The position numbers and the translations under genes were made by a program. The notes beneath the pieces are model-generated. The model was not told where the DNA came from. It was given only the letters and a program-made list of their open reading frames with translations, and ran no database searches. Positions 26,676-35,400 of a DNA stretch of 64,000 nt are shown here, piece after piece (position 1 is the stretch's first letter; each line of letters starts with the position of its first letter). This DNA is from Pseudonocardiales bacterium. GTDB lineage: Bacteria > Actinomycetota > Actinomycetes > Mycobacteriales > Pseudonocardiaceae. The DNA is taken from the NCBI GenBank assembly GCA_023252195.1, contig JAHEXI010000009.1, forward strand, positions 1 through 64,000. Direction: 5' to 3'.

Positions 26676-27445
26676 GCGCCGCCCGTACCCCGGAGTGGGC
26701 TCTGGTCGAGGCCGCGCAGGCCGGGGACCGGGAGGCCTTCGGTGCACTTTATGGCCGGTATGTCAGCGGGGTGTCGCATTTCCTGGGCAACCGGGTACGC
26801 GACCGGGGCCTGGTCGAGGACCTGACCAGCGAGACGTTCACCCGCGCGCTGCGGCGGATCGACTCGGTGGTCGATCAAGGCCGTGATCCGGGGGCGTGGT
26901 TGACCACGATCGCCCGCAACCTGGTCTTCGACCACACCAAGTCCAGCCGCTACAAGCTCGACACCCCCACCGCGCACATCACCGACCGCGACTGCCACGA
27001 CCGCGGCCCCGAGCAGACGGTGATCGACCGCGACACCGCCACGCAACTACGCCGCCACATTGAGGCGCTCAGCACCGATCAGCGGCAATCTATCCGGCAC
27101 CGCTTCTTCGACGATCTCTCGGTGGCCGAAACCGCGGCCGCGATGGACCGATCCGAAGGCGCGGTCAAGGCGCTCCAACACCGCGCGATCAGCCAACTAC
27201 GCGAGTCCTTGACTCGGGACGCCGGTCCGCCCGCTACCTCACCACACCGCCCGGCCGATCCACTGGACCGCGCGCGCCACGCCGTAGCCGAGGCCCAGCA
27301 GCGTCGGGCGGTGCAGGACCGCAACGCGGTCGCGCCAGGTCGGGCGCAGCGGCTGGGCCGGTGGCACAGCGACGACCAGGCCGCCGAGCTCGCCGAGCAA
27401 CGCGGCCACGACCCCGACGCACTGACCGCGGGGGATGCGGCATGA
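26672..27445 (+). CDS. ECF-like sigma factor with relaxase-type C-terminal tail
   Basis: The protein has 257 residues and starts with GTG. Sigma region 2 is at residues 10-80 (AQAGDREAFGALYGRYVSGVSHFLGNRV...LTSETFTRALRRID and WLTTIARNLVFDHTKS). Region 4 is at residues 130-180 (LSTDQRQSIRHRFFDDLSVAETAAAMDRSEGAVKALQHRAISQLRESL). Both look complete, so it should direct RNA polymerase to element promoters. A 60-residue extension follows (ARHAVAEAQQRRA...RAQRLGRWHSDDQAAEL) and closely resembles the extreme C-terminus of the relaxase encoded 9 kb downstream. No anti-sigma gene is adjacent. Confidence 0.85.
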   Translation: MSAARTPEWALVEAAQAGDREAFGALYGRYVSGVSHFLGNRVRDRGLVEDLTSETFTRALRRIDSVVDQGRDPGAWLTTIARNLVFDHTKSSRYKLDTPTAHITDRDCHDRGPEQTVIDRDTATQLRRHIEALSTDQRQSIRHRFFDDLSVAETAAAMDRSEGAVKALQHRAISQLRESLTRDAGPPATSPHRPADPLDRARHAVAEAQQRRAVQDRNAVAPGRAQRLGRWHSDDQAAELAEQRGHDPDALTAGDAA

Positions 27446-27507
27446 CCGGCCGCTGGCCGACCGGGACCCCGATCGCGCAGCTCGGCACCGCGGAGGGTGA
27501 TCGGTGA
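27442..27507 (+). CDS. 21-residue micro-ORF in operon
   Basis: The frame encodes MTGRWPTGTPIAQLGTAEGDR. Its ATG overlaps the sigma stop (ATGA) and its TGA overlaps the next GTG start, so it preserves translational coupling. It may be a real peptide or only a coupling device. No family is recognised. Confidence 0.3.
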   Translation: MTGRWPTGTPIAQLGTAEGDR

Positions 27508-27974
27508 TGACCAGGAGAGATCGGGAGCGTGCCGCCTGGTCGCTGCGCGCCGTGATCCGGGTCGTGGCCCGGGAGGTGTTCGGGGCGCCGATGGTGACCC
27601 GCCACGTTCCCGGGTTGTCGACCCCGCTGCAGGATGTGGAGCCGATCGCCGGAGTGCGGGCGGCTGTGTTCGCCCGAGACGTGGCCACCGGTCAGGTGCG
27701 GGAGTACGCCAAGCAGGCCCGCGGCGCGGGTCATAGCTGGGATGACATCGCTCAGGGCCTAGGCCTTGACCGGGTCGACGGCCCGCAAACCCGGGCGCAG
27801 CGGGCTTATCTGCACCTGGCGGCGGCGCACTGGCGGTGCACCTCGTGCGGTGCCCTGGTCACCGACCGAGGCCCATTTAAGACCGCACCGGAAGCCAACG
27901 AAAACGGTCACGCCACCGGGTGCGCCCGGTATGCAGCGGAGATCACCGCCTACCGGCAGGGCAACGACCAATGA
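27504..27974 (+). CDS. Conserved HTH and zinc-knuckle protein
   Basis: The protein has 156 residues and starts at GTG 27504 or ATG 27507. The middle (VREYAKQARGAGHSWDDIAQGLGL) resembles a helix-turn-helix. The C-terminus has CTSCGALVTDRGP...NGHATGCARYAAE, a CxxC...H...C zinc site. It sits between the sigma factor and a second transcription unit. A regulatory role in element maintenance is likely but unproven. Confidence 0.6.
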   Translation: MMTRRDRERAAWSLRAVIRVVAREVFGAPMVTRHVPGLSTPLQDVEPIAGVRAAVFARDVATGQVREYAKQARGAGHSWDDIAQGLGLDRVDGPQTRAQRAYLHLAAAHWRCTSCGALVTDRGPFKTAPEANENGHATGCARYAAEITAYRQGNDQ

Positions 27975-28024
27975 CCGGCGGTAATCGACTCACCGGCGGG
28001 GTGCCGGTGATGGCGCGCAACTAG
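27971..28024 (+). CDS. 17-residue micro-ORF ending first operon
   Basis: ATG 27971 overlaps the previous stop codon, and the frame MTGGNRLTGGVPVMARN closes at TAG 28022. It starts with MTG like the micro-ORF at 27442. It could be a leader for the structured region that follows. Confidence 0.25.
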   Translation: MTGGNRLTGGVPVMARN

Positions 28025-28025
28025 T

Positions 28026-28080
28026 CCGGGCCCGGCGGTCACTGCGCCAAGACCACCCGGCGGTCCGGGTTCCCCCACCA
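28026..28080 (+). promoter_or_regulatory. Leader region of second transfer operon
   Basis: CCCGGCGGTC is directly repeated (28031-28040 and 28056-28065), and CCGGGTTCCCCCACCA follows, matching the leader before 26155. AAGGAG precedes ATG 28107. The repeats allow alternative pairings, as in an attenuator, but pairing is less perfect than in the first leader. Confidence 0.5.
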
Positions 28081-28106
28081 GTTCCACCTAATCAAGGAGA
28101 ACACCC

Positions 28107-28418
28107 ATGGCAGCGACCACTCATATCCCGACTGTCCATAGTGGACGGTCACAGGCAACATCCCAACCGGCCACGGCGGTGGGGGCGGTGTGGACCGGGT
28201 TGGGCACCGCTCAGGCCAAGGGCCGGGCGTGCGTGATCTGCACCGACAACCTCCCGACCGATCGACAGGGCCGGCGGGCGTCGGCGGCGGTGATGGTGGG
28301 CCGCGGCCCGGGCGGGACACCGGTGTTCGCCTGCCCCGGCGTCTGCGCCACCCGCGCCGCCTCCCTTGCCACGGTTCACGCCAGCACCCGCCTGGCTACC
28401 GGCGGTGAGCTGCGGTGA
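28107..28418 (+). CDS. Small Cys-rich protein of transfer operon
   Basis: This 103-residue protein has CVICTDNLP and CPGVCATRAA pairs (near residues 42-50 and 75-84) that could bind one zinc ion. The ATG has AAGGAG upstream and carries the second GTCCA-N3-TGGAC palindrome under codons 10-14. It overlaps the next gene by ATGA. Function unknown. Confidence 0.6.
   Translation: MAATTHIPTVHSGRSQATSQPATAVGAVWTGLGTAQAKGRACVICTDNLPTDRQGRRASAAVMVGRGPGGTPVFACPGVCATRAASLATVHASTRLATGGELR
28134..28146. promoter_or_regulatory. 13-bp palindrome GTCCATAGTGGAC
   Basis: It is the exact reverse complement of the site at 26183-26195, at almost the same distance from a start codon. The shared placement suggests that one regulator controls both transcription units from inside the 5' coding region. 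Confidence 0.6.
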
Positions 28419-28786
28419 CCGATCACCCGATGTTGGCCGTGATGGTGCTGGTCTGGCTGGTCGGCTTCGTGCCGGGCTGGTGCGCGGGCTGGACCGCCCG
28501 AGCCAGGGACTCCCGAGCCTGGCACCGCGGCCTGATGCGCCAACTCACCCAGACCCGCGCGCAGCTCACCGACGCCCTCAACCAACTCGACCAGGCACTC
28601 GACGAGCTCGACACCACCCGGACCTGGGCTGAGCGGATACCCCCGCCGCCGCTGGTCCCGGCGGTCCATGTCCACGTCGATGCGGCGCTGCCCTCCTGGC
28701 TCGCACCGCACCCGGCACTGCTGAACAACACCCCCCGAATCTCGAACGCGATGCCGGTGCTGCCGGCGGAAGAGGTGCCGTCATGA
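28415..28786 (+). CDS. Small membrane protein with coiled coil
   Basis: The protein has 123 residues: an N-terminal transmembrane helix (MLAVMVLVWLVGFVPGWCAGW), then a heptad-rich stretch (LMRQLTQTRAQLTDALNQLDQALDELDTT, residues 37-68) and a proline-rich tail. It is encoded immediately before the coupling protein with ATGA overlap. A membrane partner of the coupling protein is plausible. Confidence 0.6.
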   Translation: MTDHPMLAVMVLVWLVGFVPGWCAGWTARARDSRAWHRGLMRQLTQTRAQLTDALNQLDQALDELDTTRTWAERIPPPPLVPAVHVHVDAALPSWLAPHPALLNNTPRISNAMPVLPAEEVPS

Positions 28787-30606
28787 ACACCACGTTTCAC
28801 TCCACGGCCCGGCGGATCCGCCGGCCGATGCTACCGAAGGTCGCCCTGACCAGCCTGAGCCTGATCGGGCTGGGCTGGGTGATGCACACGATGCCCGACG
28901 CGACGCCGGGTCGGGTGTACTGGCCGTGGCTGATGATCACCGGTCTGCTGGTGTTGGCCGGGGTGGTTGGGGTGTGGCGCCACCGCCGGGGCGGCTCAGC
29001 CGGGTTGGTCACTCGCTGGGCGCGGCGCGGGCGCCGCAACCACGGCCTGGCCAGTCCGTGGGCGATCCTGCGGGTGTCCTCCGGGTGGGCGATGCGCCGC
29101 CGCGCCAGCGTGTTGCGCCCGAGCCTGCGTCAGTTGGGTTGGCACCGGCGACTGTTCGTCCCGGCACGCCACGTCGCGACACCACTGGCCCGGGTGGGTT
29201 GGCTGCGGGTGTGGTCCCCGGTCGAAGACGTCACCCTGCGCATCGGCGGCCCCCGCACCGGCAAAACCGGGGAACTGTGCGGCCGGATCCTCGACGCGCC
29301 GGGTGCGGTGATCGCCACATCCACCCGCACCGACCTGATCGAACTCACCGCACCCTGTCGCTCCCGACTCGGTCCGGTGCATGTGTTCAACCCCTCCGGG
29401 ATCGCAGGGATGGCGTCGACGATCACCTTCGACCCACTGTCCGGCTGCGAGAACCCAGCCATGGCGACGTCTCGGGCGGCGGATCTGCTGGCCGCGACCT
29501 CCGCACCCGGTAGTGGTGGGGATCGGGAGTTCTGGGCTTCTCAGGCCCGGCGGGTGTTGGCGGCGTTGATGCACGCCGCCGCCCTGGGTGGGGCGTCGAT
29601 GCGCGACGTGCTCGCCTGGGTCGCCGACCCCGACCAGGCGGCCGGGCAGGTCCAGCAGTTCCTCCGCCGCTCCCCGCAACCAGCCTACGAATCCGACGCG
29701 ACACAGTTTCTGGACACCAACGACCGCACCCGCTCGTCGATCTGTTCGACGATCATGCCCGCGCTGGGGTGGCTGACCGACGCCACCGCCGCAGCCGCCG
29801 CCACCGGCGGCGGGTTCGACGTCGAGGCGCTCCTGGACTCCCGGGGCACGGTGTACATGCTCGGCGCTGAGGACGCCCACACCGCGCCGCTGGTCACCGC
29901 CCTGACCGGACACATCGCCCGGGAAGCCCGCCGCCTCGCCGCCACCCAACCCGGCGGCCGACTCGACCCACCGCTGACGTTGGCGCTGGATGAGGCCGCG
30001 CTGATCTGCCCCATCCCCCTAGATAACTGGACCGCGGACATGGGCGGCCGGGGTGTCCCGATCCACATCGGCGCCCAATCCCGCGCGCAACTACGGCAAC
30101 GCTGGGGCGACACCGGCGCCGCCGCGATCCTCAACAACGCCGCCACCCTGCTGATCTTCGGTGGCGCCCGCGACCCCGACGACCTCGCCGCCTACTCCAC
30201 CCTCACCGGCGAACGCTACGAGCAAACCCCCACCTGGGACCAAGAGGGCGCGCTGACCTCGATGAGCCAACACCGGGTCCCGGTGCTGTCCCCAGCGCAG
30301 ATCGCCCAGCTCCCCGCCCGCCACGTGGTCATCATCCGCCGAGGCATGGCCCCAGCAGTCGGCAAAGTCCAAATGGCCTGGAAACGCCGTGACGTCCGCG
30401 CCGCCCAACGGGCCAGCGCCTGGGCCGACGGCACGCTGCGCTGGGCCACGGAATGGGAACGACTCCACGACCGACTCGGTGAGTGGATCGAGGCCACCGA
30501 GCTTCGCGGTGTCCCACTGGCCCAGCGACTCCGGATCACCATCCCATCCCGCCCGCTGCCGCCCGAGGCTACCGACCCTGCCGAGTTCGAGGGGAGTGAC
30601 GCGTGA
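28783..30606 (+). CDS. Type IV coupling protein (VirD4/TraG-like ATPase)
   Basis: The protein has 607 residues. Two N-terminal transmembrane helices (residues 20-65) anchor a cytosolic P-loop ATPase with Walker A GGPRTGKT near residue 155, a LALDEAALICP Walker B near 399, and the C-terminal TraM-recognition-type region (GAQSRAQLRQRWG...ILNNAATLLIFGGARD). Such hexameric motors bring the relaxase-DNA complex to the membrane and pump DNA into the recipient. It sits two genes upstream of the DUF2637 and relaxase genes in one overlapping operon. No VirB4 homologue is seen nearby. Confidence 0.88.
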   Translation: MNTTFHSTARRIRRPMLPKVALTSLSLIGLGWVMHTMPDATPGRVYWPWLMITGLLVLAGVVGVWRHRRGGSAGLVTRWARRGRRNHGLASPWAILRVSSGWAMRRRASVLRPSLRQLGWHRRLFVPARHVATPLARVGWLRVWSPVEDVTLRIGGPRTGKTGELCGRILDAPGAVIATSTRTDLIELTAPCRSRLGPVHVFNPSGIAGMASTITFDPLSGCENPAMATSRAADLLAATSAPGSGGDREFWASQARRVLAALMHAAALGGASMRDVLAWVADPDQAAGQVQQFLRRSPQPAYESDATQFLDTNDRTRSSICSTIMPALGWLTDATAAAAATGGGFDVEALLDSRGTVYMLGAEDAHTAPLVTALTGHIAREARRLAATQPGGRLDPPLTLALDEAALICPIPLDNWTADMGGRGVPIHIGAQSRAQLRQRWGDTGAAAILNNAATLLIFGGARDPDDLAAYSTLTGERYEQTPTWDQEGALTSMSQHRVPVLSPAQIAQLPARHVVIIRRGMAPAVGKVQMAWKRRDVRAAQRASAWADGTLRWATEWERLHDRLGEWIEATELRGVPLAQRLRITIPSRPLPPEATDPAEFEGSDA

Positions 30607-31307
30607 CCAGCACCGACAACACCAACCACACCGCCGGTGATGGTGGGAGCTCTAACGGGACCGCCTATGCCACCACCAGCTCGGTCACCGGCTTGGCCCG
30701 GGAGATCGACGGACTCCGCCGCGACCTGACCGAGATCCTCCCGCTGAAGGCTCGGCTTGATGAGCTGGCCGACTTGGTGACCAAGCTCGCCGACGCCACC
30801 GCCGTCCCGGCCGGGGTCGGGATCGTGTCCTGGCTGGACCTACCCACCGACCCTCCCGACACCGCCCTAGCGGTGCTCACCGAGCTGATCCGGTGGATGG
30901 AGGTGGTGTATCTGCGCTACTCGGATGCGGCGCGGACGCTGCCGGAGTGCTGGTTGTGGCACCCCGATCTGGTCGAGGAACTGCTGTGGCTGATGGACGC
31001 CTGGTGCGCCGCCTACCACGACAACACAGCCCCAGTGTCGCTGGCGGCGGACTGGCACGACCGCTACCGACCCGGCGTCATCAAGCGGATCAACACCACC
31101 GCCGGGCGCTGCTCGCTGGAAGCCCACCAACCCCGCGACACCGACACCGAGCCCGATGACAGCGGGGCGCCGGTGGTGCCGCTGGCCGAGGCAGTGGCAC
31201 CGATCGCCGGGTGGTGGGCCACCCACCGCCGCGATCCCGCACCGCACCCCGACCCGGCGCACCTCGCGACCGCAGCAGCCCGGCGTCGCCCGGGGACCCG
31301 ACGATGA
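30603..31307 (+). CDS. DUF4913-like conjugation-associated protein
   Basis: This 234-residue soluble protein has a helical N-terminus (LAREIDGLRRDLTEILPLKARLDELADLVTKL) and a Trp-rich middle (WMEVVYLRYSDAARTLPECWLWHPDLVEELLWLMDAW) that matches the DUF4913 pattern seen beside actinobacterial relaxases. The exact role is unknown. It overlaps the coupling-protein gene by ATGA. Confidence 0.65.
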   Translation: MTSTDNTNHTAGDGGSSNGTAYATTSSVTGLAREIDGLRRDLTEILPLKARLDELADLVTKLADATAVPAGVGIVSWLDLPTDPPDTALAVLTELIRWMEVVYLRYSDAARTLPECWLWHPDLVEELLWLMDAWCAAYHDNTAPVSLAADWHDRYRPGVIKRINTTAGRCSLEAHQPRDTDTEPDDSGAPVVPLAEAVAPIAGWWATHRRDPAPHPDPAHLATAAARRRPGTRR

Positions 31308-32203
31308 CGACACCCGTGCGCACCCCTCGCGAACTGGCTGAGCCCAGCGGGTGGGCGCGGTGGACCGTCTGGCTGGCCGGGCTGGCCGTCGCCCTGGGTG
31401 CCGGAGTGGCCACCGCGCACGGCCTCTATGAGGTCGCGCTCGCCGCCGGCACCCCGAAGGGCTTGGCGTGGCTGTATCCGTTGATCACTGACGGGTTGGC
31501 GTTGGTTGCCTACGCCACCACCGCGCGGCTGGCCGACCACGGCCGCCGCTACGCCTGGACCGTCGTCGTAGCCGCCGCCGGACTGTCCGGGCTGACCCAA
31601 GCCAGCTACCTCGCCGGGGGAGTCGCGGCGGCACCACCCGCACTGCGCTTCGCCATCGGCGCCTGGCCCGCGATCGCCGCCGCCATCGTCGCGCACCTGC
31701 TGTTCCTGCTGGGTACCCACAACCAGCCACCCAGCAAGCCCGGCGGGTCGGCCGGTGGGCCGCTCCCGGGCGCCGCCACACTGGCCGACCCTGTGTCCCC
31801 GGCGCGGCCCCCGCTGCCTCAGGCGGTCACTTCTTCTTCTACCGCTCTCCCACAACCCACCCGACGCGCGGCACCAGCCGCTGTTCAACCCGATCTTTCT
31901 GGGCTGTACAACGCGCGGCCGGTTGAACAGCAAGTTGAACACCCGACGATCACCGCGAGCCACCCGGCTGTACAGGCCAGCGCCGCCCGCGACGCCGCAC
32001 CCGCCCGGGTCCGCGCACACACCGCCGCGACCGGCCACGCCACCACCCACGGCCAGCTGCCCACCGTCTCGGAACTCATGGCCCTGGCCCAAGTCGCCCG
32101 AGGCACCGCAGCCGCAGCGCTGAAAGACCTCCGACAGCACCCGACCCAGCCCGAGCAGCACCAAATCATAACTGCCAGCAGCGAGCAGAAGGCGAGCCAA
32201 TGA
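31304..32203 (+). CDS. DUF2637 membrane protein with C-terminal HTH
   Basis: The protein has 299 residues. Four hydrophobic helices (residues 15-135, including AVALGAGVATAHGLYEVALAAGTPKGLAWLYPLITDGLALVAYATTARL) define a DUF2637 domain, common on actinomycete plasmids and integrative elements. A proline-rich linker leads to a C-terminal HTH-like segment (TVSELMALAQVARGTAAAALKDLR). Spreading or DNA-membrane tethering is a reasonable guess. I chose ATG 31304 for its ATGA overlap with the preceding stop. Confidence 0.75.
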   Translation: MTTPVRTPRELAEPSGWARWTVWLAGLAVALGAGVATAHGLYEVALAAGTPKGLAWLYPLITDGLALVAYATTARLADHGRRYAWTVVVAAAGLSGLTQASYLAGGVAAAPPALRFAIGAWPAIAAAIVAHLLFLLGTHNQPPSKPGGSAGGPLPGAATLADPVSPARPPLPQAVTSSSTALPQPTRRAAPAAVQPDLSGLYNARPVEQQVEHPTITASHPAVQASAARDAAPARVRAHTAATGHATTHGQLPTVSELMALAQVARGTAAAALKDLRQHPTQPEQHQIITASSEQKASQ

Positions 32204-32496
32204 GCAGGAACACCGATTTACCCCAGCGACGCACGACCAACAGCAACAACCACAAGATCCAACCAAAGACAGAACCCGCAACGCAGCACAACGAGATAGA
32301 GAGCACCAACGAGATGATGAAGTGTCAACCAGACAGTCAAAAGCCAACAACAAAATCAAAGGATCACGAGGGAGCGGACCCTTGCATCACGATCCGATGG
32401 GGCGGGCGGGCTGTCGCCCTCCGCCAAACCCACCTCCCGCGTGTGGATCTTGACATGTCGCGTGTTGATCTTGCGGGGGGTGGGGTGCCGTGCTAA
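32200..32496 (+). CDS. Possible 98-residue ORF over candidate oriT region
   Basis: The ATG overlaps the DUF2637 stop and the frame ends inside the relaxase start, so coupling is preserved. Composition is unlike its neighbours: the first 60 codons are AT-rich and encode mostly Asn, Lys, Thr and Gln. Near the end CGTGTKGATCTTG occurs twice (about 32439 and 32460). Position just before a MobF relaxase gene makes this a candidate transfer origin. Protein-coding status is doubtful. Confidence 0.35.
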   Translation: MSRNTDLPQRRTTNSNNHKIQPKTEPATQHNEIESTNEMMKCQPDSQKPTTKSKDHEGADPCITIRWGGRAVALRQTHLPRVDLDMSRVDLAGGGVPC

Positions 32497-35400
32497 GGAT
32501 CGCTTCCGGGCACTCGGTGGACTACTACCTCAACGCGGTGGCCACCGGCCGCGAAGGCTACTACACCGGGGCCGTAGCAGAGGGGGAGCCGCCCGGGCGC
32601 TGGTACGGCCGTGGCGCCGCGCAATTGGGCCTGTCGGGGTTGGTCGACGCCCAAGACATGACCGCCCTCTACAAGCACTTCATCGACCCACGGGATGCCG
32701 AGCGCTTCAAAGACCCGGAGCAGTGGGCCGAGGCCGACACCCTGGGCCACACCGGGCGGCGCTACCTCACCGCTGAACAGTTGTACGCGGCAGCGGTGAA
32801 CGCTGAACCCACTGCGGACGCTGAACGCCGCGATGAACTCCGGCTGGCCGCAGCGAAGGCTGAACAGCACAATGTCGCGTTTCTCGACGCCACGTTCAGC
32901 GTGCCGAAGTCGTGGTCGGTTTTACATACCGCGTTCGAGTTCGAGGAGGCCAACGCCCGGCGGGTCGGGGACCTGGAGGCGGCCGAGGCATGGGGTGCAC
33001 ACCGAGCGGCGGTGGAGGACGCGGTGTGGGCAGGTAACAACGCGATGTTGGACTACATGTCGGACAAGGCCGGCTACTCCCGGGTCGGGCACCACGGGGG
33101 CGGGGAGGGGCGGTTCATCGACGCCCACGACTGGACCATCGCGAGCTTTTTTCAGCACGACTCCCGGGAGCACGACCCACACCTGCACATCCACAACACC
33201 GTGCTCAATCGCGTGCAGGGCGCTGATGGGGTGTGGCGCACCTTGGACTCGCTGAGCCTCAAGACGTGGCGGCCGGCCGGGGCGGCGGTCGGTGAGCGGA
33301 CCGCCAGCGAGCACCTGATCCGCTCGATGTCGGCGCGGGTGGCGATGCGCCCGGACGGCAAAGCCCGCGAAATCCTGGGCATCGCCACCGAGCTGCTCGA
33401 GTTGTCCAGTTCCCGATCCCGGGCGATCGCCCCGAAGGTCGCGGAGTTGGCCGCAGCCTACGAAGCGGTCAACGGCCGAGCGCCCAAGGGAATGGCGTTG
33501 GCCCGGTTGACCCGGGAAGCCTCGGAGAAGACCCGCCCGGGCAAAACCTCAACCGGCCAAACCCGCGAACAGTTCGTACGCGGGGTAGACCGGGACTTTT
33601 CCACCAAAACCGGGGCCGGGCTCGCGCAGGTCGCCGCCGACGTCGTGGCCCGCGCCGGGGAACCCGTCGAGGCACCGCCGTGGTCGGAAACCGCGGTGAT
33701 CCAGACCGCGATCGACGCGGCGCAGGACAAGAAATCCGGGTGGACCGAGCCCTACCTGATTCCCGAGTTGGACAACGCCCTGCCCGATTACCCGGGGGGC
33801 TTGGACGGAGCACAGATCGCGGCCCTGTTCGACGGGACCGCCGCCAAGGCGCTGCCCCAAGTGCACTCGTTGAAGGCACCAACGCCGGGGCACGACGAAA
33901 CCCCGTCTGAGTACCGGTTGGCGAACGGGAAACCCGCCGACGAGCGACCCGGCACCGAGCTCTACGCCACCCGGGAACACATCCACACCGAACGGCTCCT
34001 GCAAGACGCCACCGCCCGCAAAGGCGCCCCCACTCTCGACACAGCTGCGGCGCAGGGGTTCCTCACCAGCTTGGCCGAGTCCGGGATCAAACTGGGAAAG
34101 GACCAGGCCGCCGCGGTACTCGGGGTGCTGACCTCTGGGAATGCGGTGGAATCCCTCGTCGGGCCGGCCGGTACCGGTAAATCGTTCGTCACCGGGGTGA
34201 TCGCCCAAGCCTGGACCGACCCCACCCTCTGGGACGGGCGCCAGCAGCGAGCGATCGGGTTGGCGACCACCGAGGTCGCCACCCAAGTGCTGCAAGGCGA
34301 GGGCCTCGACGCCCGCAACATCGCCCAATGGCTGGCCATCCAAGACCGCCTGGCCGCTGGCCGGCCCCATGACGGTGACGAGGCGTGGCGGTTGTCCGAC
34401 CGGGACCTGGTGATGATCGACGAGTCCTCCATGGTGAACACCCCCGCGCTGGCGGCGGTGTATGAGTACGTCGCCGCGGCCGGGGCGAAAACCATGCCGA
34501 CCGGCGACCACCGCCAACTCACCGCGATCGGCGCCGCCGGCGGCATGGAGCTGATCGTCGACGCCGGCGCATCCTATGAACTCACCGAGGCCCGCCGATT
34601 CACCGAAGAATGGGAACGAGCCGCGTCACTGCGGCTTCGCGCCGGGGACGAAACCGTGCTGAAGGAGTACCACAAACACGGGCGGCTGATCGACTGCGGA
34701 ACCATCGAGGAGGCGGAAAACTCCACCGCCACCGCCTGGCTGGCCGACACCCTGTCCGGCAAGCATTCCCTACTCACGGTTAACTCCAACGACCAGGCCG
34801 CCCGAGTGTCGGCGAAGCTACGGGCGGAGTTCATCAAACTCGGCGCAGTGGACGAGGCCGGTGGGGTACCGGTCGGGGTGCAGGGCAACTACGCCAGCGC
34901 CCACGACCTGGTTCAAGCCCGCCGCATCGCCCGCGACCTGGCCGGCTATGAGGGCAACGCCAGCGGCCCGATCAACCGGCAGCAATACCGCGTCCTTCGA
35001 ACACGCGACGACGGGGGCCTGGTCGTCGTCCCCGTGCTGGGCCGCGACCCCGACGGCAACGAGGAACACGGGGCGAAGCTCACCCTGCCCGGGACCTACG
35101 TCCGCCACCACATCGAACTCGGCTACGCCGCCACCGAGTACTCCATCCAAGGCGTCACCGTGGGCACCGACCACAGCCTCACCACCCCGCAAACCAGCCG
35201 CGCCTCGTTCTACATGAGCATGACCCGCGGCGCGGACAGCAACACCGCGCACATGGCCACCCGAACTGTCACCGACGCCGACGCCCCCACCGGCGCGGTA
35301 CACGACGCCATCCACCGCACCCCCGCAGCGATGCTCGCACTGTCCTTCGACCGCGACGACCCTGAGCGCAGTGCCCTGACGATCATGGCGGCGTCAGCGG

